A stretch of DNA of 42,601 bases from Thermoanaerobaculum sp. (GTDB lineage: Bacteria > Acidobacteriota > Thermoanaerobaculia > Multivoradales > UBA5704). The translations under genes were made by a program, and so were the position numbers. Below, in pieces: positions 16,448-24,800 of this stretch; positions within the stretch are counted from its first letter, which is position 1; every line of letters begins with the position of its first letter. Under the pieces are notes generated by a model. That model did no database searches. It worked only from the letters and a program-made list of their open reading frames with translations, and was not told the origin of the DNA. The stretch spans positions 1 to 42,601 of the forward strand of contig JAJKHS010000064.1 of the NCBI GenBank assembly GCA_021154885.1. The letters are read 5' to 3'.

Positions 16448-17193
16448 CGCTCGGTACTCGCGCCGGGCTCGCCACTCTCCCGACGATGCCGCAGCCGCAT
16501 CAGCACCACGTCGCGGAGCATCGACAGCGACGAACGGATGGGGTCGACCCGCGAGTCGGGAGAGTTGACCCAGATCACCCCCACCTCGGCGATGCGGTAC
16601 CCCCGCCGGCGCGCCAGCCAGATCATCTCCACGTCCCAGGCGAAGCCCTCGATGGTCAGGGCCGAGAAGAGGCTGCGGCCGACATCGCCGCGGGCCAGCT
16701 TGAAGCCGCACTGCGTGTCCCGGATGCCGCGCACGCCGAGCAGCCGGATGATGAGGTTGAAGGTCCGGCCCATCATCTCGCGGTAGAAGGGCTGGTGCTG
16801 GCGGACCTGCGAGCTGTCGACCCCGCGGCTGCCGATCACCAGGGGCGTGCCGTCCCCAAGTCGGGCCTCCAGCTTCTCCACCTCTTCGATGGGGGTCGAG
16901 AAGTCGGCGTCCGAGATCAGGACCCGCTCGCCGCGGCTGGCGACGACGCCGGTGCGCACGGCCGCGCCCTTGCCGCGGTTGCGCTCGTGGCGGAGCACCC
17001 GCACGCCCTGGGCCGCGAAGGCGTCGGCGACGGCGGCCGTGCCGTCCCGGCTGCCGTCGTCGACCACCAGCAGCTCGAACGGGCGGCCCCGCCGGGCCAG
17101 GTATTCCAGGGCCCGGCGCAGCCCGGGCTCCAGCCGGCCTTCCTCGTTGTAGGCGGGTACGACGACGGTCAGGTCGACGCTGTTCTCGTTCAT
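16444..17193 (-). CDS. Polyprenyl-phosphate glycosyltransferase, dolichyl-phosphate glucose/mannose synthase-like
   Basis: A 249-aa GT2 enzyme of the dolichyl-phosphate sugar synthase type. The N-terminus is LTVVVPAYNEEGRLEPGL, then VVDDGSRDGT, NRGKGAAVRTG and the metal-binding ISDADFSTPIEEVEKL. Later signatures are VIGSRGV, FNLIIRLLGVRGIRDTQCGF and IEGFAWDVEMIWLARRRGYR. No C-terminal transmembrane pair is present, which matches the soluble class. Such enzymes charge undecaprenyl phosphate with one sugar, which is flipped and used outside by a GT-C enzyme. The YfhO protein nearby (12344-14596) is a plausible user, by inference. The gene starts 10 nt after the preceding stop and overlaps the GNAT gene by 4 nt. 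Confidence 0.85.
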   Translation of the reverse strand: MNENSVDLTVVVPAYNEEGRLEPGLRRALEYLARRGRPFELLVVDDGSRDGTAAVADAFAAQGVRVLRHERNRGKGAAVRTGVVASRGERVLISDADFSTPIEEVEKLEARLGDGTPLVIGSRGVDSSQVRQHQPFYREMMGRTFNLIIRLLGVRGIRDTQCGFKLARGDVGRSLFSALTIEGFAWDVEMIWLARRRGYRIAEVGVIWVNSPDSRVDPIRSSLSMLRDVVLMRLRHRRESGEPGASTER

Positions 17194-17203
17194 GGATTCT
17201 CGT

Positions 17204-18250
17204 TCATGAGGTCGGCTCCTCCGCTTGCAAAGCCCGTTCCCGGGCCCAGTCGACCGCCATGTAGAGCTGCGGCGCCACGGCCTCCGGCCGGAATCCCCGA
17301 GCGGCGCGGAAACCCAGCTCCCGGGCCCGCCGCCAGACCTGGGGCACGGCGAGCAGGGCGCGGGCGGCCTCGGCGAAGGCGTGGTCGTCCCCGACCGGCA
17401 TCAGGGCGGCGGCCCCCTCGGCCATCGCCAACGTGGAGGGGATGCGCGAGGCCACCGCCGGCACCCCCGCGGCCAGAGCCTCGAGCAGCGGCAGACCGAA
17501 CCCCTCCCCCGGCCGCGACGGCAGGAGAAGCAGGTCGCAGCGCCGCAGCGCCCGGGCGATCTCCCGCGGCGGCACGGCCTGGAGATAGCGGAGATCGCGC
17601 TCCGGCGGCAGCAGCGCCCGTTCCTCGGCCGACAGCGGCAGGATCGAGAAGCGGAGCACGCGGGCGGCGATCCCCAGATCCCGCAGCCGCCGCACCGCGC
17701 GCAGCGCCGTGGGCACGTCCTTGACCTCGGCCTCGAAGATCCCCGGCACGGCGATCCACGGCCGCCGCCGAGGGCGCAGACGCCAAGCCGGCCGGAACAG
17801 GGGATCGAGCGGCGGCGGCGCCACCCGGGCCTCGCGCCCGAAACGCTCGCGCAGGAGGTCCACCAGGTGAGGGGAGACCACGAGCGCCGGGACCTTCCAG
17901 GCGTAGACCGCCTCGATCTCCGGCAGCACCGGCCGCAGATGGGCGAGGTCCCCCTCGTACCCCTGGCAGAAGTGAGCCAGGGGACCGAGGCCGAGGCTGC
18001 GCGCCGCCGGCAGCGTCTCCCACCAGGTGCCGATCACCAGGTCCTGGGACGGCAGCCGGGGCGGCCCCGCCCCCGCTATCATCTCGACGTAGCGGACGCC
18101 CAGGCGATCCAGGTCGATCCAGTCCGGCTCCGGCCCCTCGCCCAGCACGGTCACCTCGTCGCCCCGTTGGCGCAGCAGTCCCGCGTGCAGGAACATCACC
18201 TTGGAGCCGCCCCCCAGCTCCGGCTGGCCGCGGACGTAGGTGACGCGCAC
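17204..18250 (-). CDS. Family 4 glycosyltransferase
   Basis: A 348-aa GT-B enzyme. The start is a GTG at 18250, one nt after the upstream stop codon, with GGAGG 8 nt before it. Frame-open sequence further up to 18574 is inside the previous gene and is rejected. VRVTYVRGQPELGGGSKVMF is the N-terminal strand and glycine-rich loop. The donor domain has IAVPGIFEAEVKD in place of the usual G-R strand. It continues with LRYLQAVPPREIARALRRCD, LLLLPSRPGEGFGLPLLEAL with the E-x7-E motif (EGFGLPLLE), and AAGVPAVASRIPST. The substrate sugar is unknown. It belongs to the tight operon from 21754 to 15518. Confidence 0.85.
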   Translation of the reverse strand: MRVTYVRGQPELGGGSKVMFLHAGLLRQRGDEVTVLGEGPEPDWIDLDRLGVRYVEMIAGAGPPRLPSQDLVIGTWWETLPAARSLGLGPLAHFCQGYEGDLAHLRPVLPEIEAVYAWKVPALVVSPHLVDLLRERFGREARVAPPPLDPLFRPAWRLRPRRRPWIAVPGIFEAEVKDVPTALRAVRRLRDLGIAARVLRFSILPLSAEERALLPPERDLRYLQAVPPREIARALRRCDLLLLPSRPGEGFGLPLLEALAAGVPAVASRIPSTLAMAEGAAALMPVGDDHAFAEAARALLAVPQVWRRARELGFRAARGFRPEAVAPQLYMAVDWARERALQAEEPTS

Positions 18251-18251
18251 T

Positions 18252-19358
18252 TCAGTCGCCTCCCCGGCCGCAAGCCCATTGGCCGCGGCGAAGCTCCCGG
18301 CCGGCCGCGTCCACCGCCTGCACGGTGAGGACGGTCCCCGCCGGCAGCCGATCCTCGATCTCTCCCGGCAGCCGCCAGGGGCCGGCGAGCGGCTCGCGGA
18401 GGAGCTCCGCCGCCGCGGGGAATCCCTCCGGATTGGGCGACACCTCCACCCAGAGGGGGAGCGGCAGGCCGGTGAGGTCGAACCCCCGCGGCGGAATCGG
18501 CGGCAGTGGCGACGGCGGCACGGAAGGCAACCGGTTGTCCAGAGCCTCCAGGGCCGCGGCGAAGCCCGCCCCATAGTGGAGGCGCCGGAAGCGGCGGGCC
18601 GACTCCTCGAACCAGCCGCGAGACCGCGGCTCGCGGCCGGCGCTCTGGTTGTAGAGGTGGACCGCCGCGGCCGCCGGCACGTACCAGGAGGGCACGCCCC
18701 GGCGCTCGGCGCGCAGCAGCCAGTCGGTCTCCTCGAAGAAGAGCCGGAACCCCTCGTCGAACGGCCCCACCGCCTCCCAGGCCGGCCGCGTCAGGGCGAG
18801 CAGGCTGCCGCTCAGGGCGTGGCTCGGCAACGGCGCCCGCGCCTCCCAATGCCGGCGGGCGTGCCGCCGCCAGCGCCGCCGGGCCCGGGCACCCCCAGCC
18901 TCGCCGCGGCGCGCGAGGAGGGCGGAGATCTCCTCCCGCCGGCCCCGCCGCTCGGCCGGTGGCAGGAGCAGGCGCCGGCCGTGGTCCCAGTGAAAGGCGG
19001 GACCGGCGACCGCCCGGGCATCTGCCGCGGTCCGCAACCTGTCGATCAGCGCCGGCACGCAGCCGGGGAGGACGATGACGTCCGGGTTCATCACCAGGAG
19101 CAGCTCCGCACTGGTCTCGGCGAGCCCCCGGTTCACGCCGCCCGCGTAGCCGAGGTTCCCCCCCGGGTCGATCCGCCGCACGGGCAGAGCGGCGAGGCGG
19201 GCCCGCTCCTCCGCGTCGCTGCCGTTGTCGACCAGCAGCCAGTCGACCGCGAGACCGGCCAGGCCCGCCATGCCGGCCATATCCGCGCGCAGAGCTTCCA
19301 CGGCCAGGGCCGCGAGGCCGGGGGTGTGATAGTGGACCAGGACGATGGCCAGGCGCAC
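18252..19358 (-). CDS. Family 2 glycosyltransferase (rhamnosyltransferase-like)
   Basis: A 368-aa GT2 enzyme beginning MRLAIVLVHYHTPGLAALAV, with WLLVDNGSD, NLGYAGGVNRGLAET and the donor/metal motif LLVMNPDVIVLPGC. GPFDEGFRLFFEETDWLLRA carries the second acidic motif, as in rhamnosyltransferases such as WbbL. A basic Arg-rich insertion (residues about 140-175) interrupts the middle of the fold. The last 80 residues form a Pro-rich beta segment not typical of the family, which could be a small accessory or carbohydrate-contacting domain. One nt separates it from the genes on both sides. The donor sugar is inferred only by family. Confidence 0.8.
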   Translation of the reverse strand: MRLAIVLVHYHTPGLAALAVEALRADMAGMAGLAGLAVDWLLVDNGSDAEERARLAALPVRRIDPGGNLGYAGGVNRGLAETSAELLLVMNPDVIVLPGCVPALIDRLRTAADARAVAGPAFHWDHGRRLLLPPAERRGRREEISALLARRGEAGGARARRRWRRHARRHWEARAPLPSHALSGSLLALTRPAWEAVGPFDEGFRLFFEETDWLLRAERRGVPSWYVPAAAAVHLYNQSAGREPRSRGWFEESARRFRRLHYGAGFAAALEALDNRLPSVPPSPLPPIPPRGFDLTGLPLPLWVEVSPNPEGFPAAAELLREPLAGPWRLPGEIEDRLPAGTVLTVQAVDAAGRELRRGQWACGRGGD

Positions 19359-19359
19359 G

Positions 19360-20469
19360 CTAGGCGGGCCGGGTGAGGGCGAAGGTGCAGCCGCGGCAGA
19401 GGAAGTCCCGCGGCGCCTCGTCGAGGCCGTAGGCCCAGCGCCGCATCATCGCCAGGGTGGGGCCGGTGAGGACCTCGCGGACGCTCTCGCGGGTCAGGTC
19501 GCCCACCACGTACTTGGCGTCGTAGTCCTCGCAGCACAGGACGCACTTGGCCTGCGGCGTGACGTGGAGGTGCTGCAGCGGGCGGGAGCCGACGTTCTCG
19601 CAGCCGCACAGCCGCTGGGCGAGGGCGGCCGGCCGGTGGCCGATCTGCAGGTAGCCGGCGCGGTCCATGACCTCGAAGTACTTCACCTCGAAACGGCTGG
19701 CGGCGAAACGGCGGGAGATCTCCTCGAAGTCCCGCTGGTGGTCGTCGTTGCCGGTGCCCAGCACCACCATGTCCATCTGCTCGGCGAGGGCCTTGTCGCC
19801 GGCGTAGTCGAGATTGCGCAGCACCAGCTCGAGATGGTCGCCGCCGCGCTCTTGGCGGTAGCGCTCGCGGTCGAGGGTCGAGAGGTTGATGGAGAGGAAG
19901 CGCAGGCCGCCCAGCGCCACCAGGGCGTCGGTCCGGTCGGGGGTGAGCCCCGTGCCGTTGGTCAGCACGGCCGGCGGCAGGCCCGCGTTCTTGATGGCGC
20001 GCACCTGGTCGACGAAGCGCCGGTCGGCGGTGGGCTCGTTGTAGTTGATCATGAACACCGCCTCCAGCGTGTCGCGCCAGGCGGCGAGCTCGCCCACGAT
20101 CCGCTCGTAGAGCTCGGTGGGCATGAAGTAGTCCTCCCGGGGCGCGATCGACACCGGACAGAAGTAGCACGACTGGTTGCACACCGTGTGCGCCTCCAGC
20201 GAGACGTACTTGAGCCGGAACTCCCGGGCCGGCTCGGCGTCCCCCGGCAGCAGCCACCCTTCAGCCGCCAGCCGGGTGTGCGGCGCCGGGAGGAGCGGCA
20301 GCGCGCCGCTCAGCAGGCCGCGCAAGGTGTCGTAGCCGGGCTCCCCCGCCGCCAGCGTGCGATCGGTCAGCGGATTGTAGACCCGGTCCGCGCCGACGTG
20401 GAGGAAGGGATTCAGTTGCAGCACGCTCGGGGCGGTCGTGGTCAGGATGGGCAGGGTCGCGCTCTTCAT
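19360..20469 (-). CDS. Radical SAM/SPASM protein inside the glycan operon
   Basis: A 369-aa iron-sulfur protein. The radical SAM cluster motif CNQSCYFC gives C97, C101 and C104. The barrel follows with FMINYNEPTADRRFVDQVRA, AVLTNGTG and LSINLSTLDRERY. The C-terminal SPASM-type region has many cysteines (LCGCEN, CVLCCEDYDAKYVVGDL, FLCRGC), enough for one or two auxiliary Fe-S clusters. Radical SAM/SPASM enzymes act on peptides or sugars by hydrogen abstraction. Here the location between wzt and glycosyltransferases suggests an epimerase, dehydratase or deoxygenase acting on a glycan unit, but that is inference. It starts 19 nt after the wzt stop and ends 1 nt before the next gene. Confidence 0.8.
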   Translation of the reverse strand: MKSATLPILTTTAPSVLQLNPFLHVGADRVYNPLTDRTLAAGEPGYDTLRGLLSGALPLLPAPHTRLAAEGWLLPGDAEPAREFRLKYVSLEAHTVCNQSCYFCPVSIAPREDYFMPTELYERIVGELAAWRDTLEAVFMINYNEPTADRRFVDQVRAIKNAGLPPAVLTNGTGLTPDRTDALVALGGLRFLSINLSTLDRERYRQERGGDHLELVLRNLDYAGDKALAEQMDMVVLGTGNDDHQRDFEEISRRFAASRFEVKYFEVMDRAGYLQIGHRPAALAQRLCGCENVGSRPLQHLHVTPQAKCVLCCEDYDAKYVVGDLTRESVREVLTGPTLAMMRRWAYGLDEAPRDFLCRGCTFALTRPA

Positions 20470-20488
20470 TTGGTCGTCTCGCTTCGGA

Positions 20489-21754
20489 TCAGCGTCTCGC
20501 TACACTCCGTTGTACGGATGAAACCCGCCGGGCGTCGAGGTCCCAGGCATGATCGACCCGGACCAGGCCGAAGGTGTAGGACGGACTGTGGACGGTGAAG
20601 ACGTTCGGCAGGACGCGCTGATCGTAGATGTGCAGTCCCTCCTCGTCCAAGAGGAAAATATACAGGGTGAACTCCCCCTTGATCAAAGGCAGGGCGGGAA
20701 TCCGCAGCCGCGCCGCGTAGCGGGTGTCGCCGGAGCGGGGCGGCAGGCCGTCCTGGTGGGTGGCGAACGAGCAGACCTCGACGCCGTCCACGCGGTTGAT
20801 GCCGACCCCGAGATGGAACTCGAGACGGGGGTCTGGCGTCTCCCACTCCACCTCCAGCTCCCACTCCTCGCCCGGGCGGTAGAGGCCGTCCGTCGCGGGC
20901 TCCACCAGGCGCACGGCGGCGATGCGGGCCGGCATGCCGGAAGACCGGGGCGCCGGCGCGGGGCCGGCCGCCGCCGGCTGCACCGACTGCCCCGGCTGCT
21001 CCGACTGGGCGCTCTTGGCCACCAGGAAGTTCTCGTAGTCGCGCACCACGTCCGCCACCGGCCCGAGCCCCTCGGCACGGCCGTTGCGGAGCCAGAGCGC
21101 GCGCTGGCAGAACGCCGAGACGTAGTACATGGCGTGGGAGCAGAAGAGCAGCGTGCCGCCGCCCTGGACGAAGACGCGGAGCCGGTCCATGCACTTCTTC
21201 TGGAAGTAGCCGTCGCCCACCGACAGGGCCTCGTCGATGATCAGCACGTCCGGCTCCACCTGGGTGGCGATGGAAAAGCCCAGCCGCATGGCCATGCCCG
21301 TCGAGTAGACCTTCACCGGCTGATCGATGAACTCCCCCAGCTCGCTGAAGGCGAGGATGTCGGGCATCTTGCGCCGCACCTCCTCCTGGGAGAGGCCGAG
21401 CATGGCGGCGTTGAGCACCACGTTCTGCCGGCCCGTGAACTCGGGATGGAAGCCGGAGCCCAGCTCGAGGATCGAGGCCACCTTCCCGCGCACCGAGAAC
21501 GAGCCCGCCGTCGGCGCCGTGATGCCGGCCAGGATCTTGAGCAGCGTGCTCTTGCCCGCGCCGTTCTCGCCAATGAGGGCGAGGCCCTCGCCCCGGGGAA
21601 GCGCGAAGGTCACCCCCTCCAGGGCGTGGAACTGGCGGTGTCGCGGCCGCCGTGTCACCAGCTCGCCGAGCCGGTCCCAGGGCGTGCCGTAGACCCGATA
21701 GGTCTTGGTCAGCCCGTCGGCCGCTACGACCCCCTCGGACACGTCATCATGCAT
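20489..21754 (-). CDS. wzt: ABC transporter ATP-binding protein, Wzt-like, with C-terminal glycan-binding domain
   Basis: A 421-aa ATPase. Walker A is GENGAGKST (62-70). GFHPEFTGRQN follows the Q-loop region. The signature is YSTGMAMRLGFSIA, and Walker B is VLIIDEALSVGD. These are the marks of the Wzt/TagH export class. Residues about 265-421 form a beta-sandwich (RLEFHLGVGINRVDGVEV, FTLYIFLLDEEGLHIYD) like the Wzt C-terminal domain that binds the chain end. The usual partner permease is not adjacent but lies 8.4 kb upstream at 30158-30934, with three secreted-protein genes between. The ATG at 21754 has no ribosome site, while a TATAAT lies 7 nt before it (leaderless layout). It heads the glycosyltransferase operon. 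Confidence 0.9.
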   Translation of the reverse strand: MHDDVSEGVVAADGLTKTYRVYGTPWDRLGELVTRRPRHRQFHALEGVTFALPRGEGLALIGENGAGKSTLLKILAGITAPTAGSFSVRGKVASILELGSGFHPEFTGRQNVVLNAAMLGLSQEEVRRKMPDILAFSELGEFIDQPVKVYSTGMAMRLGFSIATQVEPDVLIIDEALSVGDGYFQKKCMDRLRVFVQGGGTLLFCSHAMYYVSAFCQRALWLRNGRAEGLGPVADVVRDYENFLVAKSAQSEQPGQSVQPAAAGPAPAPRSSGMPARIAAVRLVEPATDGLYRPGEEWELEVEWETPDPRLEFHLGVGINRVDGVEVCSFATHQDGLPPRSGDTRYAARLRIPALPLIKGEFTLYIFLLDEEGLHIYDQRVLPNVFTVHSPSYTFGLVRVDHAWDLDARRVSSVQRSVARR

Positions 21755-21761
21755 CGTCGCA

Positions 21762-21767
21762 ATTATA
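21762..21767 (-). promoter_or_regulatory. TATAAT -10 element 7 nt before the wzt start
   Basis: On the minus strand a perfect TATAAT ends 7 nt upstream of the ATG at 21754, with no Shine-Dalgarno sequence in between. The region where a -35 would lie is part of the terminator hairpin of the preceding gene and shows no good hexamer. Confidence 0.5.
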
Positions 21768-21772
21768 CCTTT

Positions 21773-21811
21773 GGAAACGGAAAGGGCCGCCGGTCGGTCG
21801 ACCGACGGCCC
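21773..21811 (-). terminator. Rho-independent terminator of the PKD protein gene
   Basis: Minus-strand stem of 11 bp (GGGCCGTCGGT with ACCGGCGGCCC, one T-G wobble) with a 6-nt loop at 21784-21811, followed by TTTCCGTTTCC. It lies 26 nt after the stop codon at 21838 and directly upstream of wzt, so wzt needs its own promoter. Confidence 0.75.
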
Positions 21812-21837
21812 GAGAGTGTGGAACGACCGCTCCCCGC

Positions 21838-24800
21838 CTACCGCGCCACACCCGCGATGAAGGCCGGGTCGTTGGAGCCGGTGCTGACCACCTGGGCGGC
21901 GGCCAGGGCCTGGCCGCTCTTCACCACGATCTCGACGGTGAAGCCGTTGGCAACCCCTGCCTTCTTGAAGGGGTGCTGGGTCGGGGAGACCTGGCGGATC
22001 TGCCCGGCGCCGACCTTGATCCCCGGGACGGTACCGATCACGGCGCCGTCGAGGCCGCGGTAGACGACGTCGTACAGGCCCGCGGCGCCGCTCGGGTTGA
22101 AGATCCAGAACGTCGTCTTGTTGGCCCCGTCCTGGCGCAGGCCGACGAGGGCGACCTTCTTGGTGGTATCGGCCGCGTCGGCGTCGCTGAGCGCGATCAG
22201 CGACTGGCCGAAGCGCTTCACCGGATTGGTGTTGTCGTAGCTCTCACCCATGGCGATCGGGAAGACGCCGTTGGGCGAGGTGCTGGTCAGGGTGAGGACG
22301 CCCGTGCCGTTGCGCAGCCCGAACTGGGTGAACAGCGCGTTCTCCAGGCGTTCCGTCGAGCCGGGCGGCAGCGTGACCTGCGCCGCCTTGATCCCGGCCT
22401 TGTTGGTGACGCCGGTGAACGTCATGAGGGTCTGAACGGCCTGATCGCCCACGTTGGAGAGCAGCAGGTCGGTCTGCCAGTTGGAACGAGCGGCACCCAG
22501 GCCGGTGAACACCCCCAGCAGGTAAAGCCTGGAGGTCTTGTAGGAGCCGGCCTCGGTGAACGACGGGTCTCCCGTCGCCAGCCGGACGTCGGAGCCGAAG
22601 GGGAAGATCTGGGCCCCCGACACGTTCTTCACCTCGACCCGGTAGTCGTCGATGTTGTTGATGCCGAAGAGGTCGCGGATCTCCTGCACCTGGAACTGCC
22701 GCTGGTCATGGCCGGAGAGCGTCAGGTCGCCGGACTCCGTGATGAACCGGCCTGTCTTGTCATAGAACCGCAGGTGGTAGGTGGCCGGCTGATCGCTCGG
22801 GTTGCTGAAGCCGAAGCTGGACTGCCGGTCCGGGGTGTCGTTGAGGCCCACCAGGAACTGCGACGAGCCGTCCGGTGCGGAGCTGGCGGCGCTTCCCTGG
22901 CTGCCCAGCGGCGTGCCGGGGATGGTCAGGCCGAAGAGCTTGCCCTTCGCCTGCGTCTTGCTGTTGAACGAGGTGATGACCGGCGCGACGTTGTCGACGC
23001 CCACCACGACGTTGATGAAGCCCGCCACGTTCTCGACGTTGAACACCCTGCTCAGCACGTCGGGAGCGTAGAGCGTCGCGCCGGGCTGGAGCGTGGAGGT
23101 GGCCCGCGGCGGGTTGGTATCGGGAACGCCGCGCTTGCGGAACTCGAGGGTGACGTCCAGCGGCGTCGTCCCCGGGTTGTAGACGTACAGGTCGTTCGAC
23201 TGCACCAGCGGGCCGCGGCTCTGGGCGACCAGGGGGAGCAGCACCGTCTTGGTCCTGGGCGGGGGCGCCCCGGTGACCACGAAGCTGCGCGTCTTGGTGG
23301 CGGTGGCGGCGCCCTTGACCACCTTCAGGTTGACGTTGTAGTTGCCCGGCTGCGCCCAGGCGTGCGTCACCTGCCTGCCGCTGCCGGTGGTGCCGTCGCC
23401 GAAGTCCCAGGCGTAGCTCGTGGCGTCGGCGGCGCCGGCCGTCAGGGTGACCGTCTTGGCCGTCTGCGCCTGGCACTGGTCGATACCGAACTGGTTGGTG
23501 CACGTAACGTCGGGGGAGAAGTCCGCCGCCACCGGCGGCGGCGGGCCGACCACCACCGTCTTCGACGTCAGAGCCAGGCAGCTCACGGCGTTGCAGCCCG
23601 GCGGTGCGAAGGCCAGGACGACGTTGTAGGAGCCCTGCTGAGCATAGGCGTGGAGGACGACCTTGCCGAAGCTGTTGCCGCTGCCGTCGCCGAAGTCCCA
23701 GCCGGCGAGCGAGCCGGCCGGGATGTTGGTCGACGGGCTGGAATCGAAGGTCGCCGCCTCCCCCGCGCTCGGCGAAGCCGGCGAGACCGTGAACTGCGGC
23801 CCGCCATTGGGAGCGACCGTCACCGTCTTCGAGGCGGTGCCCAGGCAGCTCGCGTTGAGGCAGCCGGCCGGCGTGATCGTAAGCTGGACGCTGAAGCTCC
23901 CCACGCCGGTATAAACGTGGCTGGCGGTCGCCCCGGAGCCGGTGCCGCCGTCGCCGAAGCTCCAGCCGATGCTCGCGCCCGCCTGGATACCCGTGGACGG
24001 GCTGGAGTCGAAGCTCACCGTGTCGCCCACCTTCGGCGCGGCCGGCGAGACGTTGAACTGGACCTGCAGGGGGACGCCATTCGGGGCGACCGTCACGGTC
24101 TTCGCGACCGTGCCCAGGCAGCTCGTGTTGAGGCAGCCGGCCGGGGTGATCGAAAGCTGGACGGTGTAGCTGCTCGCACTGGCGAAGACGTGAGTGGCGG
24201 TCGCCCCGGAGGCGGAACCGCCGTCGCCGAAGCTCCAGCCGATGGTCGCGCCCACCGGGACGCCGGTGGACGGGCTGGAGTCGAAGCTCACCGTGTCGCC
24301 CACCTTCGGCGCGGCCGGAGAGAAGTTGAACAGAGCCTGCAGGGGACCGGTCGTGACGGTGCTGATGTTGATGCCCTGGCTCCCCAGGGCGCCGGCACAG
24401 CCGCTGTTGGTCGCCGACACCGTCTTCGCGCCGGTCGTCGACCAGGACACCGAGATGCTGCTGCCCGTCGAGCTGCCGGCGATGGTGCCGCCGTTCACGC
24501 TCCAGCCCCACCCGTTGCCGCTCGCCGTGCAGTTGCTGGCGGACGCGTTGAAGGTAACGGCCTGGTTCGGCTGCCCCGTGACCGGGCCGAAGACCGAGAT
24601 CGTCGGCGGCGGCGGTGGCGGACCGGACGAGTCGACGACGATCGCCACATGGACGGCCTCGTTGTGCTCGCTGGCCCCGCGCCGCACCCGCAGGCAGGGA
24701 TAGAAGGTGCCGGCGGCGTAGACGTGGGAGAGCACCGGCGCCGTATTCCCCGTGTCGGTGAAGTTGCAGGTCTGCGGGCTCGCATCGGCGTGGGTCCAGT

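Noticed and set aside
16448-16711. Longer GNAT gene start at 16711
   Set aside because: The extra 88 residues are read through the overlapping glycosyltransferase in another frame. The GTG at 16447 gives the canonical GNAT beginning with GTGA coupling.
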